From the NCBI RefSeq assembly GCF_003999375.1, contig NZ_RJLC01000010.1:186001-250000 (forward strand): DNA of 64,000 nt. Direction: 5' to 3'. Position 1 is the stretch's first letter. Each line of letters opens with the position of its first letter. The notes under the pieces are model-generated. The model saw only the letters and a program-made list of their open reading frames with translations. It did no database searches and had not been told where the DNA came from. The translations under genes were made by a program, and so were the position numbers. The stretch is from Pseudidiomarina mangrovi. Its GTDB lineage: Bacteria > Pseudomonadota > Gammaproteobacteria > Enterobacterales > Alteromonadaceae. This document shows positions 19,845-27,483 of this stretch, piece by piece.

Positions 19845-21058
19845 CCGGGCTGTGGTTGATCAATGGTTGGCGCCAGCAGTGCGGCAGCCGAAAGCAGGTG
19901 TTGCTGCAGCTACAACAGGCTAAGGCGCTTGGCTTTGATAGCTATTGTATGCAGCGCATCGGTCAACACTGGTGGTTGTGTTGCGCTCCGCTGGGAGCTC
20001 GGCAGCAACAACAGCACGACTTAGTCGTAGCGCTGCGTCAGCAATTTCAGCTACACAACCAATTATTAGCGCTGCTGCCACATCAACAGAAAATCCTCTG
20101 TGTTAGTTGGGATCAGCAGCAATTGCTATGCGCAATTGCGGTGAATAACGATGCCAGCGGGCAGCAACAATTACTGTTAGTGCTAAGAGGATTGCAACTG
20201 CGCTCACGGTTTCAACCGCTGTTACTCACCAGTGCTGATTTACCTGACTGTTTGTTGCACTGTCAGCAGCAGTTCGGTAGCACCGAGCAGCAGCTGAATC
20301 TGGCGCAGCTCAAGCCTAGCAAAAGTTCGCTGCTACTGAGTTTAAATCAGCCTCCGAGCTGGCGTCGGCGCCGCCAGTTGCTGCTCGCCAGCCTCAGCGT
20401 TATCAGTTTGATTGCGGCGCTCAGCTGGCACTTTTGGCCGCCACAGCGGCAACCTCAAACCATGGTAGATAGCGCTGTGGTGGCCCCACCACTAGTTGGT
20501 GCTGGGGTTGATGTATTGCTGCTGGTGCGTGAACAATTGCAGCAGTTGGAGCTGTTAGCTGGATGGCACTTACAGCAGCTCAGTTTAAGTGGGGCGCAAA
20601 TGCAGGTTGAGCTGAGCCAAGATTATGGCCGCTTTGGTGAACTGCAACAGCAACTACAGCAGCATTGGCAGCTCGTCCAAGCTGGGCAACAGGTGCAATT
20701 GACACGCAGTTTTACGCTACTCAATGGCGACCTGCAGTTTGCTCAAAACCTCGATGATGCCGCGCAACAGCTGCAGCAACAGGTGCAGCAATTATTTCCA
20801 GAGGTGCACTGGCTGCTCGGCAGCGCTGGGCAAAATTCGCACTATCAATGGCAAGATGTCAGTGTCAATTTTAACAGTTGGTATTGGCTTGAACTAACCG
20901 AGCTACAACAGTTGCTGCAAGGTTTTGATGTGCGCGTTCTGCAACTGCAGTTGCGTCGACAACCGCAGCAGAGCATAGCTTTGCAGCTACGAATTTATCA
21001 GCCACTTAGTCAAGGAGATGACGATGATTCAACTATGGATGTTAGCGCTGGCATTTAG
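19841..21058 (+). CDS. pilO: Type IVb pilus assembly protein, PilO-like
   Basis: A 405-residue bitopic protein: cytoplasmic N-terminal half, one transmembrane helix (about 179-200, LLLASLSVISLIAALSWHF) and a periplasmic half with Gln-rich helices. Topology, size and position between secretin and PilP match the R64 PilO family, which links the outer-membrane secretin to the inner-membrane platform. No motif proves it. Composition is extreme: about 78 of 405 residues are Gln. The start overlaps the pilN stop (ATGA), and the 3' end overlaps pilP. Confidence 0.7.
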   Translation: MTGLWLINGWRQQCGSRKQVLLQLQQAKALGFDSYCMQRIGQHWWLCCAPLGARQQQQHDLVVALRQQFQLHNQLLALLPHQQKILCVSWDQQQLLCAIAVNNDASGQQQLLLVLRGLQLRSRFQPLLLTSADLPDCLLHCQQQFGSTEQQLNLAQLKPSKSSLLLSLNQPPSWRRRRQLLLASLSVISLIAALSWHFWPPQRQPQTMVDSAVVAPPLVGAGVDVLLLVREQLQQLELLAGWHLQQLSLSGAQMQVELSQDYGRFGELQQQLQQHWQLVQAGQQVQLTRSFTLLNGDLQFAQNLDDAAQQLQQQVQQLFPEVHWLLGSAGQNSHYQWQDVSVNFNSWYWLELTELQQLLQGFDVRVLQLQLRRQPQQSIALQLRIYQPLSQGDDDDSTMDVSAGI

Positions 21059-21449
21059 CAATAACGCGATAACAGCGCAGCCGAACAACCCTGCTTACGA
21101 GCGTATCAAGGCCCTACGGGCGCAAGAATTGCAAGAGTTGCAAGCCGCCTCACGAGCACGACAAATGCAGCACGAATTAACCGTCGCCGAGGCGCAACAG
21201 CAAATTCAGCAGCTCGGACGCGGGCCGGTAAGTGTCGCCCAAACCGGGCCGGCATTGCAGGATTATGAACTGCTCGGCGTGGTGCAGGGCGCGCAACAAC
21301 TGGTGGTACTTCGCCATCAACAGCAGTTACTCCGTTTAGTGCCTGGCGAAGCCGACGCCAGTGGCTTGACCGCAACCATTGATCGCGCGCATGTGCGCTT
21401 GAGCCGTGGACAAGAGCAGCACTTAATTGAATTACCAAGAGGCTGGTGA
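21024..21449 (+). CDS. pilP: Type IVb pilus periplasmic protein, PilP-like
   Basis: A 141-residue exported protein with a short signal sequence (MIQLWMLALAFSNNAITA), a Gln/Ala-rich helical stalk (about 25-70) and a small beta domain (about 75-140, YELLGVVQGAQQLVVLRH) like the PilP/GspC homology region that docks on the secretin. The ATG at 21024 is preferred over 21018 because AAGGAG at 21012-21017 is then correctly spaced. The first 35 bp overlap the pilO 3' end. Identity as PilP is by position and layout. Confidence 0.68.
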   Translation: MIQLWMLALAFSNNAITAQPNNPAYERIKALRAQELQELQAASRARQMQHELTVAEAQQQIQQLGRGPVSVAQTGPALQDYELLGVVQGAQQLVVLRHQQQLLRLVPGEADASGLTATIDRAHVRLSRGQEQHLIELPRGW

Positions 21450-21450
21450 C

Positions 21451-22830
21451 ATGCACATCATCAGCCCCCATGAGTTAGCTGATTTAGTCATTGCTGAGCC
21501 GCTGTTAGAGAGTTGTTTGCAGTACACCGATACTGGCATGGACAATGACAGCGCTGCCTTAGTAAGCGAAGACGGTCTATTGATATGTTCAACGGCAGCC
21601 TGGCAGAGTAACTCCATAAGTCTTGTTAATTTGCAGCAGTTACAACAGCTACGTCAGTTGCCGGTAAGGGGCTATCTATTAGCTGATGCGAGCGATATTC
21701 GCAGTCGTTTACATGATGCCGATGCACTGCGCCAGCGGCAGCAGCATAACCCGCTCAATCTTGATCACACCCGTGCGCAGCAAGCGCTGGAAGATTTAGT
21801 GCAACAAGCCTTGCAGCGTGACGCCTCGGATATCCATTTGTTATTTGATCATGAACATGCCAGTTTGGCGTTTCGGGTACACGGTCGGATGGTTGGGCGG
21901 GTAGCGCGCAGCCGTGAAACCCTTGCAGCGGCAATAGCTGCGGCATTGAATACCCGTTCGGATGATTTTCATGAGCTGTTTGATGAGCAGCGTTTGTCGA
22001 GTGCCAGTATCAATCTCAGTGTGTTGCTTGACGGAAAGCCACAACGAATTCGGCTGCGGGTGCAGAAGTCACCAACCCGTAATGGCTTTGCAGTGACCAT
22101 GCGTATTCAATGTGAACAGGCACAAATCCCTAATTTGTCTGACTTGGGCCTAGCGCCAGAGTTGGTTCAACAGTTACAACAGTTGCTCTGTCAGCCAGCG
22201 GGTTTAATTATTGTGGCGGGCCCCACCGGGCAGGGTAAAACCACCACCTTGGCGGCGATGAATCGAGAATTACCCAGCACCCATAAGATTATTAGCCTGG
22301 AAGATCCGATCGAAATTATTCAACCGCACATCGAGCAAAAACCGGTTATCGCCGATCATCCAGAGTTGAATTTTGCCAATATGGTGAAGGTGGCATTACG
22401 TGAAGATCCGGATGTTATCTCGATTAGTGAGATCCGCGATGCGGGCACTGCTACGGCCGCCTATACCGCGGCATTAACCGGCCATTTAGTGACCGCTACG
22501 ATTCATGCTCATGATTGCTTTGGGGTGCTGCAACGGCTGATGGATCTTGGCGTATCAGCTACTGCACTGGCACAACCTGGGGTGTTACGGGCGATTATTG
22601 CCCAACGCTTGGTGGCCTTGCCCTGCCAAGTCTGTGGCGCTAGCGGATGTGTTGAATGCCAACACAGTGGTGTGCGCGGCCGGCAGTTAGTGATGGAAGT
22701 GTTGCCAGCCACCAGTGCGGTTGCCGACGCGCTGCGGACCGATAGCTTGAGTACCTTGCGTCAGCAACTGCTGCAGCAGGGTTGGCAAGCGCTCGAGCCA
22801 CAACTGATGGAGCCCGTGTCATGCGACTAG
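21451..22830 (+). CDS. pilQ: Type IVb pilus assembly ATPase, PilQ/GspE family
   Basis: Cytoplasmic hexameric secretion ATPase powering pilus extension. Walker A is GPTGQGKT (residues 257-264), followed by an Asp box (SLEDPIEI), Walker B-like VISISEIRD and the His box (TATIHAHD). A CxxCxxxxCxxC zinc motif (CQVCGASGCVEC) sits near the C-terminus, with the downstream GVRGRQLVMEVL. Length 459 with the ATG at 21451, 2 bp after the pilP stop. The usual Gly before the Walker B Glu is replaced by Ser. No retraction (PilT-type) ATPase is present in the locus. Confidence 0.9.
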   Translation: MHIISPHELADLVIAEPLLESCLQYTDTGMDNDSAALVSEDGLLICSTAAWQSNSISLVNLQQLQQLRQLPVRGYLLADASDIRSRLHDADALRQRQQHNPLNLDHTRAQQALEDLVQQALQRDASDIHLLFDHEHASLAFRVHGRMVGRVARSRETLAAAIAAALNTRSDDFHELFDEQRLSSASINLSVLLDGKPQRIRLRVQKSPTRNGFAVTMRIQCEQAQIPNLSDLGLAPELVQQLQQLLCQPAGLIIVAGPTGQGKTTTLAAMNRELPSTHKIISLEDPIEIIQPHIEQKPVIADHPELNFANMVKVALREDPDVISISEIRDAGTATAAYTAALTGHLVTATIHAHDCFGVLQRLMDLGVSATALAQPGVLRAIIAQRLVALPCQVCGASGCVECQHSGVRGRQLVMEVLPATSAVADALRTDSLSTLRQQLLQQGWQALEPQLMEPVSCD

Positions 22831-23843
22831 CGCGCAGTCGACAACTGGCTTTGTTAGAAGATTTCGCTCTCGCCTTGCATGATGGTCTTAGCCCGCTGCA
22901 GGCCACTATCGAATTAGCGCAGCATGCCCAACAATATGGTTTGCGTGAAGAGTTAGCGCTCAGTGAGGGAATTTTGCAGGCACTGAATCAGGGGCATAGT
23001 TTTGCCAGCGTACTGCCACAATGGTTCGACCGCGATCTGTGCATGCTGGTCAGTGTTGGTGAGCATAGCGGGGTGCTGGAGCAACTATTGCAGCAGCATC
23101 GGCAGTTTGAACTGCAACGGCAACAGGCTCAGCAACAGTTCTGGCGGCCACTCATCTATCCTTTGATTATGGTATTTATCGCTGCCTGCGCAAGTTTGTT
23201 AATTGGCCGGCAAGTGATGCCTAAGTTGGCGACAGGCTTGGATCCTGAGCAGTGGCCGCTACTCAGTGAAAGTTTATTGCTGGTCAGTGCTGGTCCCAGT
23301 TTACTGCTGTTATTGCTGGCGGTAGCACTGCTGGTATTGCTCAGCTGGGGGCCATCAGCACTGATTGACTGGCGCTGGAGTTGGTGTCGTTGGTTGGCTG
23401 CCCGCGGTGCCTTCACCATTCGTCGATATTTTAATGCGGTGATGTTACTGCAGACCATTACGGTCTTGTTACAAGCGCGCTTAAATTTAGATCGGGCACT
23501 GCAGGCGATTGAGCGCTTTGGTGATAGCAGTATGGGCTACGTCAGTCAGCAGATGCGTCAGCGCTTGGCGCAGGGAGAGCGACAACTTGGCCGAGTATTT
23601 GGCAGTGCTCTGCTATCACCACGAATGCTATTTCGACTCAGTAATGGCAGTCGAAATGCAACCGAACATGGCACTTTATTGCGTGTTGCGAGCTACGCTG
23701 GCGCTGATGCAATTGCTGCACTTAGGCGTTTGCGAGTGAGCTTACAGGTAGTGTGCTATGTGCTGATTTTTCTGCTGTTGGCGTTAGTTCTTGGCGGTAT
23801 GGGAGCAATGTTGATGGCGGTGACTCAGCAAACCATGATGTAA
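22821..23843 (+). CDS. pilR: Type IVb pilus inner-membrane platform protein, PilR/GspF family
   Basis: Polytopic core of the pilus machine. Two GspF-type helical domains (about 10-110 and 190-290), each followed by hydrophobic segments (about 108-130 and 150-175 in the middle; about 305-330 at the C-terminus). The ATG at 22821 has GGAG upstream and overlaps the last 10 bp of pilQ; the longer upstream start is rejected. Length 340. Order ATPase-platform matches R64 pilQ-pilR and TCP tcpT-tcpE. Confidence 0.85.
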   Translation: MRLARSRQLALLEDFALALHDGLSPLQATIELAQHAQQYGLREELALSEGILQALNQGHSFASVLPQWFDRDLCMLVSVGEHSGVLEQLLQQHRQFELQRQQAQQQFWRPLIYPLIMVFIAACASLLIGRQVMPKLATGLDPEQWPLLSESLLLVSAGPSLLLLLLAVALLVLLSWGPSALIDWRWSWCRWLAARGAFTIRRYFNAVMLLQTITVLLQARLNLDRALQAIERFGDSSMGYVSQQMRQRLAQGERQLGRVFGSALLSPRMLFRLSNGSRNATEHGTLLRVASYAGADAIAALRRLRVSLQVVCYVLIFLLLALVLGGMGAMLMAVTQQTMM

Positions 23844-23891
23844 CCATAACTTAGCATGATTTACAGGATTCATTCACAAGGAGCGTTACCT

Positions 23892-24332
23892 ATGCGTAAG
23901 CAACGAGGTTTTACCTTTATCGAAGTACTCACCGTGTTATCCATTATTGCCATTGCCACCATCGGTAGCTTGGCGGTGCGCGATTGGGCAGTTGGCAATT
24001 CACGGGTTAGCGAAGCCAAAAGCCAAATAATAACGATTCAATCGGGTACCCAATTATGGCGCCCGAAAAATGGTAATTTCACCGGTATTAGCATGGCCTC
24101 TATGTCTGGAATTGCGGCAGTGCCAGAAAGTTGGGGGGCTGGCGCTGAACTCAACCCTTGGGGTGGCGATATTACTGTCGCTGTGGATAGCGCTGATGCG
24201 ACGCGTTACCTGGTGACACTAACTGGCATTGACCAAGCTGGTGAAGGTGCACGGTTAGCGCGTGATTTTCAGGACTATGCGGTCGATACAACCTTCAGTA
24301 ACGGCACTTTAATTGTACGTTTCCAAGGCTGA
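23892..24332 (+). CDS. pilS: Type IV major pilin, PilS-like
   Basis: Prepilin of 146 residues: six-residue leader MRKQRG, then FTFIEVLTVLSIIAIATIG, i.e. a prepilin-peptidase site (Gly/Phe, Glu at +5) and a hydrophobic alpha-1 helix. The globular domain contains NPWGGDITV, common in R64 PilS-type type IVb pilins. Mature length is about 140. The leader is short and the first mature residue is Phe, as in type IVa pilins, and there is no cysteine, so the usual C-terminal disulfide loop is missing. The ATG at 23892 is chosen because AAGGAG at 23879-23884 fits it. No prepilin peptidase gene is nearby. Confidence 0.83.
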   Translation: MRKQRGFTFIEVLTVLSIIAIATIGSLAVRDWAVGNSRVSEAKSQIITIQSGTQLWRPKNGNFTGISMASMSGIAAVPESWGAGAELNPWGGDITVAVDSADATRYLVTLTGIDQAGEGARLARDFQDYAVDTTFSNGTLIVRFQG

Positions 24333-24336
24333 TCGT

Positions 24337-24555
24337 ATGCGCGTTCAGCTTGGTTTTGGCTTACTGGAGGTCCTTATGGTTCTTGCATTGGCCGGTACCT
24401 TGACCATCACCGGCTGGCAACTGCTACCACGATTTTCTGCGTCAACTGGGTTCGATCAGCCATTACAACTGAACGCTACCGAACAGGCCAAACTGCAGTT
24501 GTTGCGCTTACAAGCGCAGCAACGGCAGTTGTTGATGCAGCAACAGGGAGGTTAG
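24337..24555 (+). CDS. 72-residue prepilin-like minor pseudopilin
   Basis: A very short protein: leader MRVQLG, then FGLLEVLMVLALAGTLTITGW, a class III signal (Gly/Phe, Glu at +5) and a single hydrophobic helix. A Gln-rich amphipathic tail of about 40 residues follows, with no room for a globular pilin head. It starts 4 bp after pilS (AAGG upstream) and ends 3 bp before the next prepilin, so it is most likely translated. Role unknown; it may initiate or cap the fibre. No family was recognised. Confidence 0.65.
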   Translation: MRVQLGFGLLEVLMVLALAGTLTITGWQLLPRFSASTGFDQPLQLNATEQAKLQLLRLQAQQRQLLMQQQGG

Positions 24556-24558
24556 GGC

Positions 24559-25278
24559 ATGCGCAGGTACAGCGGTTTTCTATTACTGGAGTTCATGGCA
24601 GCAATTACCCTAGTGGCTGGTTTACTGTTAGTGGTGGGGCAGTGGTGGCAGCATCAACAGCGACTAGAACAGCGTCAGCAATGGCTGCAGCACACTGAGT
24701 ATCTATTGCAGCGGGCGGAACAATTTTGGTTGCAACAGGGGCGACCAGCAACCGCTATCAATGAGTTATTAGCGCCGCAGGAACTTAGTCAATTAGCCTT
24801 ACCATGGCAGCAGCCATGGCAATTAGTTGCTACTGAGAGTGTCTTAAATTGGCGTATTACGGCTCCCAGTCATCAGCAGGCTAGTTGGTTTAGCAGCCAG
24901 TTTCAGGCGGCTACACAGAGTGGCCAGCAGGTGACGATTCAGCAGTGGGGCCCGTTATCGAGTGCGCCACAGGATCAGTATCTGCATCGCGTTGCGCGAC
25001 CCGAACAACCCGAGCTCAATAGCATGCAGACACATTTGCACATGCAAGGGCACAACGTACTCGGTATCGGAACGCTATCGGCGGCAAAAGCAGGATTTCA
25101 GCAGTTGCGCAGTGATGCTGTGCTAGTCAACAGCGCACGCATCATCGAATTACAGACCGATCTGTTAACCGCTACCGCGGTGCAGACTCCTTATGGTGAT
25201 TTACAAACTCTGCTGCAACGCATTGAAGACTTCGATGCGCTGTGGCAAGAATGTCGTGCCGGTGGCGGTTGTCAGTGA
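24559..25278 (+). CDS. pilV: PilV-like minor pilin, shufflon-less
   Basis: A 239-residue prepilin-like protein. Leader MRRYSG, then FLLLEFMAAITLVAGLLLVVG. The middle region LHRVARPEQPELNSMQTHLHMQGHN followed by VLGIGTLSAAKAG resembles the conserved N-terminal part of R64 PilV tip adhesins, which carry a NxMxTxLxMxGN pattern. The variable shufflon C-terminus is missing: the protein ends soon after, in ECRAGGGCQ with two closely spaced cysteines. No recombinase or inverted segments are nearby. Probably a tip adhesin or initiator; homology is by pattern. Confidence 0.72.
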   Translation: MRRYSGFLLLEFMAAITLVAGLLLVVGQWWQHQQRLEQRQQWLQHTEYLLQRAEQFWLQQGRPATAINELLAPQELSQLALPWQQPWQLVATESVLNWRITAPSHQQASWFSSQFQAATQSGQQVTIQQWGPLSSAPQDQYLHRVARPEQPELNSMQTHLHMQGHNVLGIGTLSAAKAGFQQLRSDAVLVNSARIIELQTDLLTATAVQTPYGDLQTLLQRIEDFDALWQECRAGGGCQ

Positions 25279-25910
25279 AGCGCCAGCATGGCCAAGCGGT
25301 GATTGAAACGACCATTATATTGCCACTCGTTGTGCTTGCCAGTTTGCTCATGGTTCAGCTGATTTGGATTGCTTGGTGGCAACATAACTTGGTACTTGCC
25401 AGTAATTATGCGCTGCGCACAGGTACAATCAATTCGCTGCATAGCGGTGCGATGCGGACCACACTAGCCGCTGGCATGACTGCCGTACAGCCGCAACTGA
25501 GCGCGACTGGCGACCAGCAAGAGGGTAATTACCGGCGGCTATTAAGCGCGCTACTGAGGAGTCAATTATGGTCGCAGTGGGGGGCTCGTATTGAAGTGAT
25601 ACAACCGAGTCGAAAGCTGCTCAACGTCCATGACGGCGCTATTGTGGTCGACCATAACGGCTTGCGTTATCAAACCAGTAACGATCAACCAGCCTATGTT
25701 GCCGCCCGCACCGTGGAACTAGAAATTTGGTGGTGTATGCCGTTGCATGTGCCGCTGGCGGCGGATGCCTTAGCGGCCTTGCGAACGCCAGTGGGTCATG
25801 CGGTACAGCGCTTCTGTCAGCAACGGCAAAGCCTGAGTGAAGCGCCGCTATGGGGCCTGCGGTATCGCCTGAAAGGGCCGCTCTTAAGTCGCTATGACGG
25901 AGCTGATTAA
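25275..25910 (+). CDS. TadE-like pseudopilin
   Basis: A 211-residue protein starting with GTG at 25275, overlapping the previous stop (GTGA). N-terminus [22 protein letters not shown] resembles TadE/TadF pseudopilins: short basic leader, Gly cleavage site, Glu at +5, then a hydrophobic helix and NYALRTGT in place of the family AAREAAR-like segment. The rest is soluble, with two cysteines. Tad-type pseudopilins usually go with Tad/Flp pili, so finding one at the end of an R64-type locus is unusual. The 3' end overlaps folD by 4 bp. Confidence 0.68.
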   Translation: MKRQHGQAVIETTIILPLVVLASLLMVQLIWIAWWQHNLVLASNYALRTGTINSLHSGAMRTTLAAGMTAVQPQLSATGDQQEGNYRRLLSALLRSQLWSQWGARIEVIQPSRKLLNVHDGAIVVDHNGLRYQTSNDQPAYVAARTVELEIWWCMPLHVPLAADALAALRTPVGHAVQRFCQQRQSLSEAPLWGLRYRLKGPLLSRYDGAD

Positions 25911-26770
25911 GCTTCTGGGGCGTGCCAGGTATCGCATGCCTGCAGGGTATTTTGCAGCAAGGTAGCCACGGTCATTGGCCCTACACCACCGGGTACTGGG
26001 GTGATAAATGCGGCACGCTCAACAGCCACGGCAAATTCAACATCGCCGACCAGACGGCCGTTAGCCAAACGATTGATACCCACATCGATGACTGTGGCGC
26101 CAGGCTTGATCCAGGCGCCAGGAATAAAGTTGGGTTTACCAACCGCCACCACCACCACATCAGCACGCTCTACATGAGCTTGCAAATCATGAGTGAAACG
26201 ATGACAAACGGTGGTGGTGGCGCCACCAAGCAGCAATTCGAGTGCCATAGGGCGGCCAACAATGTTCGATGCACCAACCACTACGGCATTTAAGCCGTAT
26301 AACGATAGCCCAATTGATTCGAACAGAGTCATCACTCCGCGCGGTGTGCAAGGTCGCAATGCTGGGTTGCGCTGTGCCAACCGGCCCATATTGAATGGGT
26401 GAAAACCATCAACATCTTTGTACGGGTTAATACGCTCTAAAATAGCTTGCGCGTTGAGTGTGGCTGGTAGCGGTAGTTGCACTAAAATGCCGTCAACTTG
26501 CGGGTCGGCATTGAGCTCATCAATTAATGCTTCGAGCTGCTGTTGTGAGGTGTCCGCAGGGAGGTCGTAGGCCATAGAGTGAATACCAACCTCTTCGCAG
26601 CCGCGGCGTTTACTGCCAACATACACTTCTGAGGCGGCGTCGTTGCCGACTAATACTACGGCTAACCCAGGAGCCCGAAGACCAGCGGCTAGCCTGGCGC
26701 TGACACGCTGTTTCACTTGGTCGCGTACCTGTTGAGCAACACCTTTACCATCGATTAATTGAGCAGTCAT
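25907..26770 (-). CDS. folD: Methylenetetrahydrofolate dehydrogenase / methenyltetrahydrofolate cyclohydrolase
   Basis: Bifunctional one-carbon enzyme interconverting 5,10-methylene- and 10-formyl-tetrahydrofolate. Signatures: [14 protein letters not shown] with the catalytic Lys, [25 protein letters not shown] (NADP fold) and the closing [15 protein letters not shown]. The ATG at 26770 gives 287 residues; two extra upstream codons are rejected. It converges on the pilus locus. The 209-bp gap from here to the first tRNA (26771-26979) carries the tRNA promoter; no folD promoter was recognised. Confidence 0.96.
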   Translation of the reverse strand: MTAQLIDGKGVAQQVRDQVKQRVSARLAAGLRAPGLAVVLVGNDAASEVYVGSKRRGCEEVGIHSMAYDLPADTSQQQLEALIDELNADPQVDGILVQLPLPATLNAQAILERINPYKDVDGFHPFNMGRLAQRNPALRPCTPRGVMTLFESIGLSLYGLNAVVVGASNIVGRPMALELLLGGATTTVCHRFTHDLQAHVERADVVVVAVGKPNFIPGAWIKPGATVIDVGINRLANGRLVGDVEFAVAVERAAFITPVPGGVGPMTVATLLQNTLQACDTWHAPEA

Positions 26771-26903
26771 AAGCACCGAATCACTGAGCTAAAAAAGAGC
26801 GCTATTTTGCCACGTTTCCGCTGTTGTTTGTAGGGGTTTACCAAGCTATTCCAAGGAGATTGATTTAAAAACCAGCAGTCGGTGCAAAGCGGCAAAAAAG
26901 TAT

Positions 26904-26932
26904 TTGACGCTCTGCATGCCAACAGGTAATAT
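26904..26932 (+). promoter_or_regulatory. tRNA operon promoter with GC-rich discriminator
   Basis: TTGACG (26904-26909) and TAATAT (26927-26932) with a 17-nt spacer, followed by TCGCCCCC. A GC-rich discriminator is characteristic of stringently controlled stable-RNA promoters. It sits 48 nt before the first tRNA. Confidence 0.8.
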
Positions 26933-26979
26933 TCGCCCCCGTTGTCAGGCCGCGTCCTGCACGGGTTTTTTGAAGATGT

Positions 26980-27056
26980 CGGCGAGTAGCGCAGCTTGGT
27001 AGCGCACTTGTTTTGGGTACAAGGGGTCGCTGGTTCGAATCCAGTCTCGCCGACCA
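26980..27056 (+). tRNA. tRNA-Pro (UGG)
   Basis: Complete 77-nt cloverleaf with encoded CCA. Acceptor CGGCGAG pairs with CTCGCCG; anticodon stem CTTGT/ACAAG with loop TTTGGGT gives anticodon TGG; T-loop GGTTCGAATCC. Identical to the copy at 27303-27379. Confidence 0.96.
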
Positions 27057-27077
27057 TTTCTTGCAGTAATAAGAAGT

Positions 27078-27154
<77 letters not shown>

Positions 27155-27192
27155 TTGCCGCACACTTTAAATACCTGGCATATGTTTGTTGT

Positions 27193-27269
27193 GGTGGCTG
27201 TAGCTCAGTTGGTAGAGCCCCGGATTGTGATTCCGGTTGTCGTGGGTTCGAGTCCCATCAGCCACCCCA
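27193..27269 (+). tRNA. tRNA-His (GUG)
   Basis: Cloverleaf with acceptor GTGGCTG pairing with CAGCCAC, anticodon stem CCGGA/TCCGG and loop TTGTGAT giving anticodon GTG. The extra G(-1) at 27193 faces the discriminator C at 27266, the histidine identity element. CCA is encoded. Confidence 0.96.
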
Positions 27270-27302
27270 TTTTCTGCTTTTCCCCGTTTCATTTGCATTC
27301 GT

Positions 27303-27379
27303 CGGCGAGTAGCGCAGCTTGGTAGCGCACTTGTTTTGGGTACAAGGGGTCGCTGGTTCGAATCCAGTCTCGCCGACCA
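27303..27379 (+). tRNA. tRNA-Pro (UGG), second copy
   Basis: Same 77-nt sequence as 26980-27056, anticodon TGG, CCA encoded. It closes the Pro-Arg-His-Pro tRNA operon. A T-rich tract (27380-27400) follows and may end transcription, though no clear stem precedes it apart from the tRNA itself. Confidence 0.96.
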
Positions 27380-27418
27380 TTTTGTGATTTTTTTGTTACT
27401 CTTTGAAACATCTCCTGT

Positions 27419-27447
27419 TTGACCTTTGCGTTTCCGCTAACCATACT
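27419..27447 (+). promoter_or_regulatory. Promoter of the SEL1-like gene
   Basis: TTGACC (27419-27424) and CATACT (27442-27447) with a 17-nt spacer, giving a short leader before the ATG at 27484. Confidence 0.6.
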
Positions 27448-27483
27448 TAGGCGATTATTTAATCCGCGTATAAGGTGCTGAGT

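Noticed and set aside
17899-25910. First reading of the pilus locus as an MSHA or type II secretion cluster
   Set aside because: No mshE/mshG/mshM or gsp-type order; the small PilN-type secretin, PilO, PilP and PilV-like pilin fit the R64 type IVb plan better.
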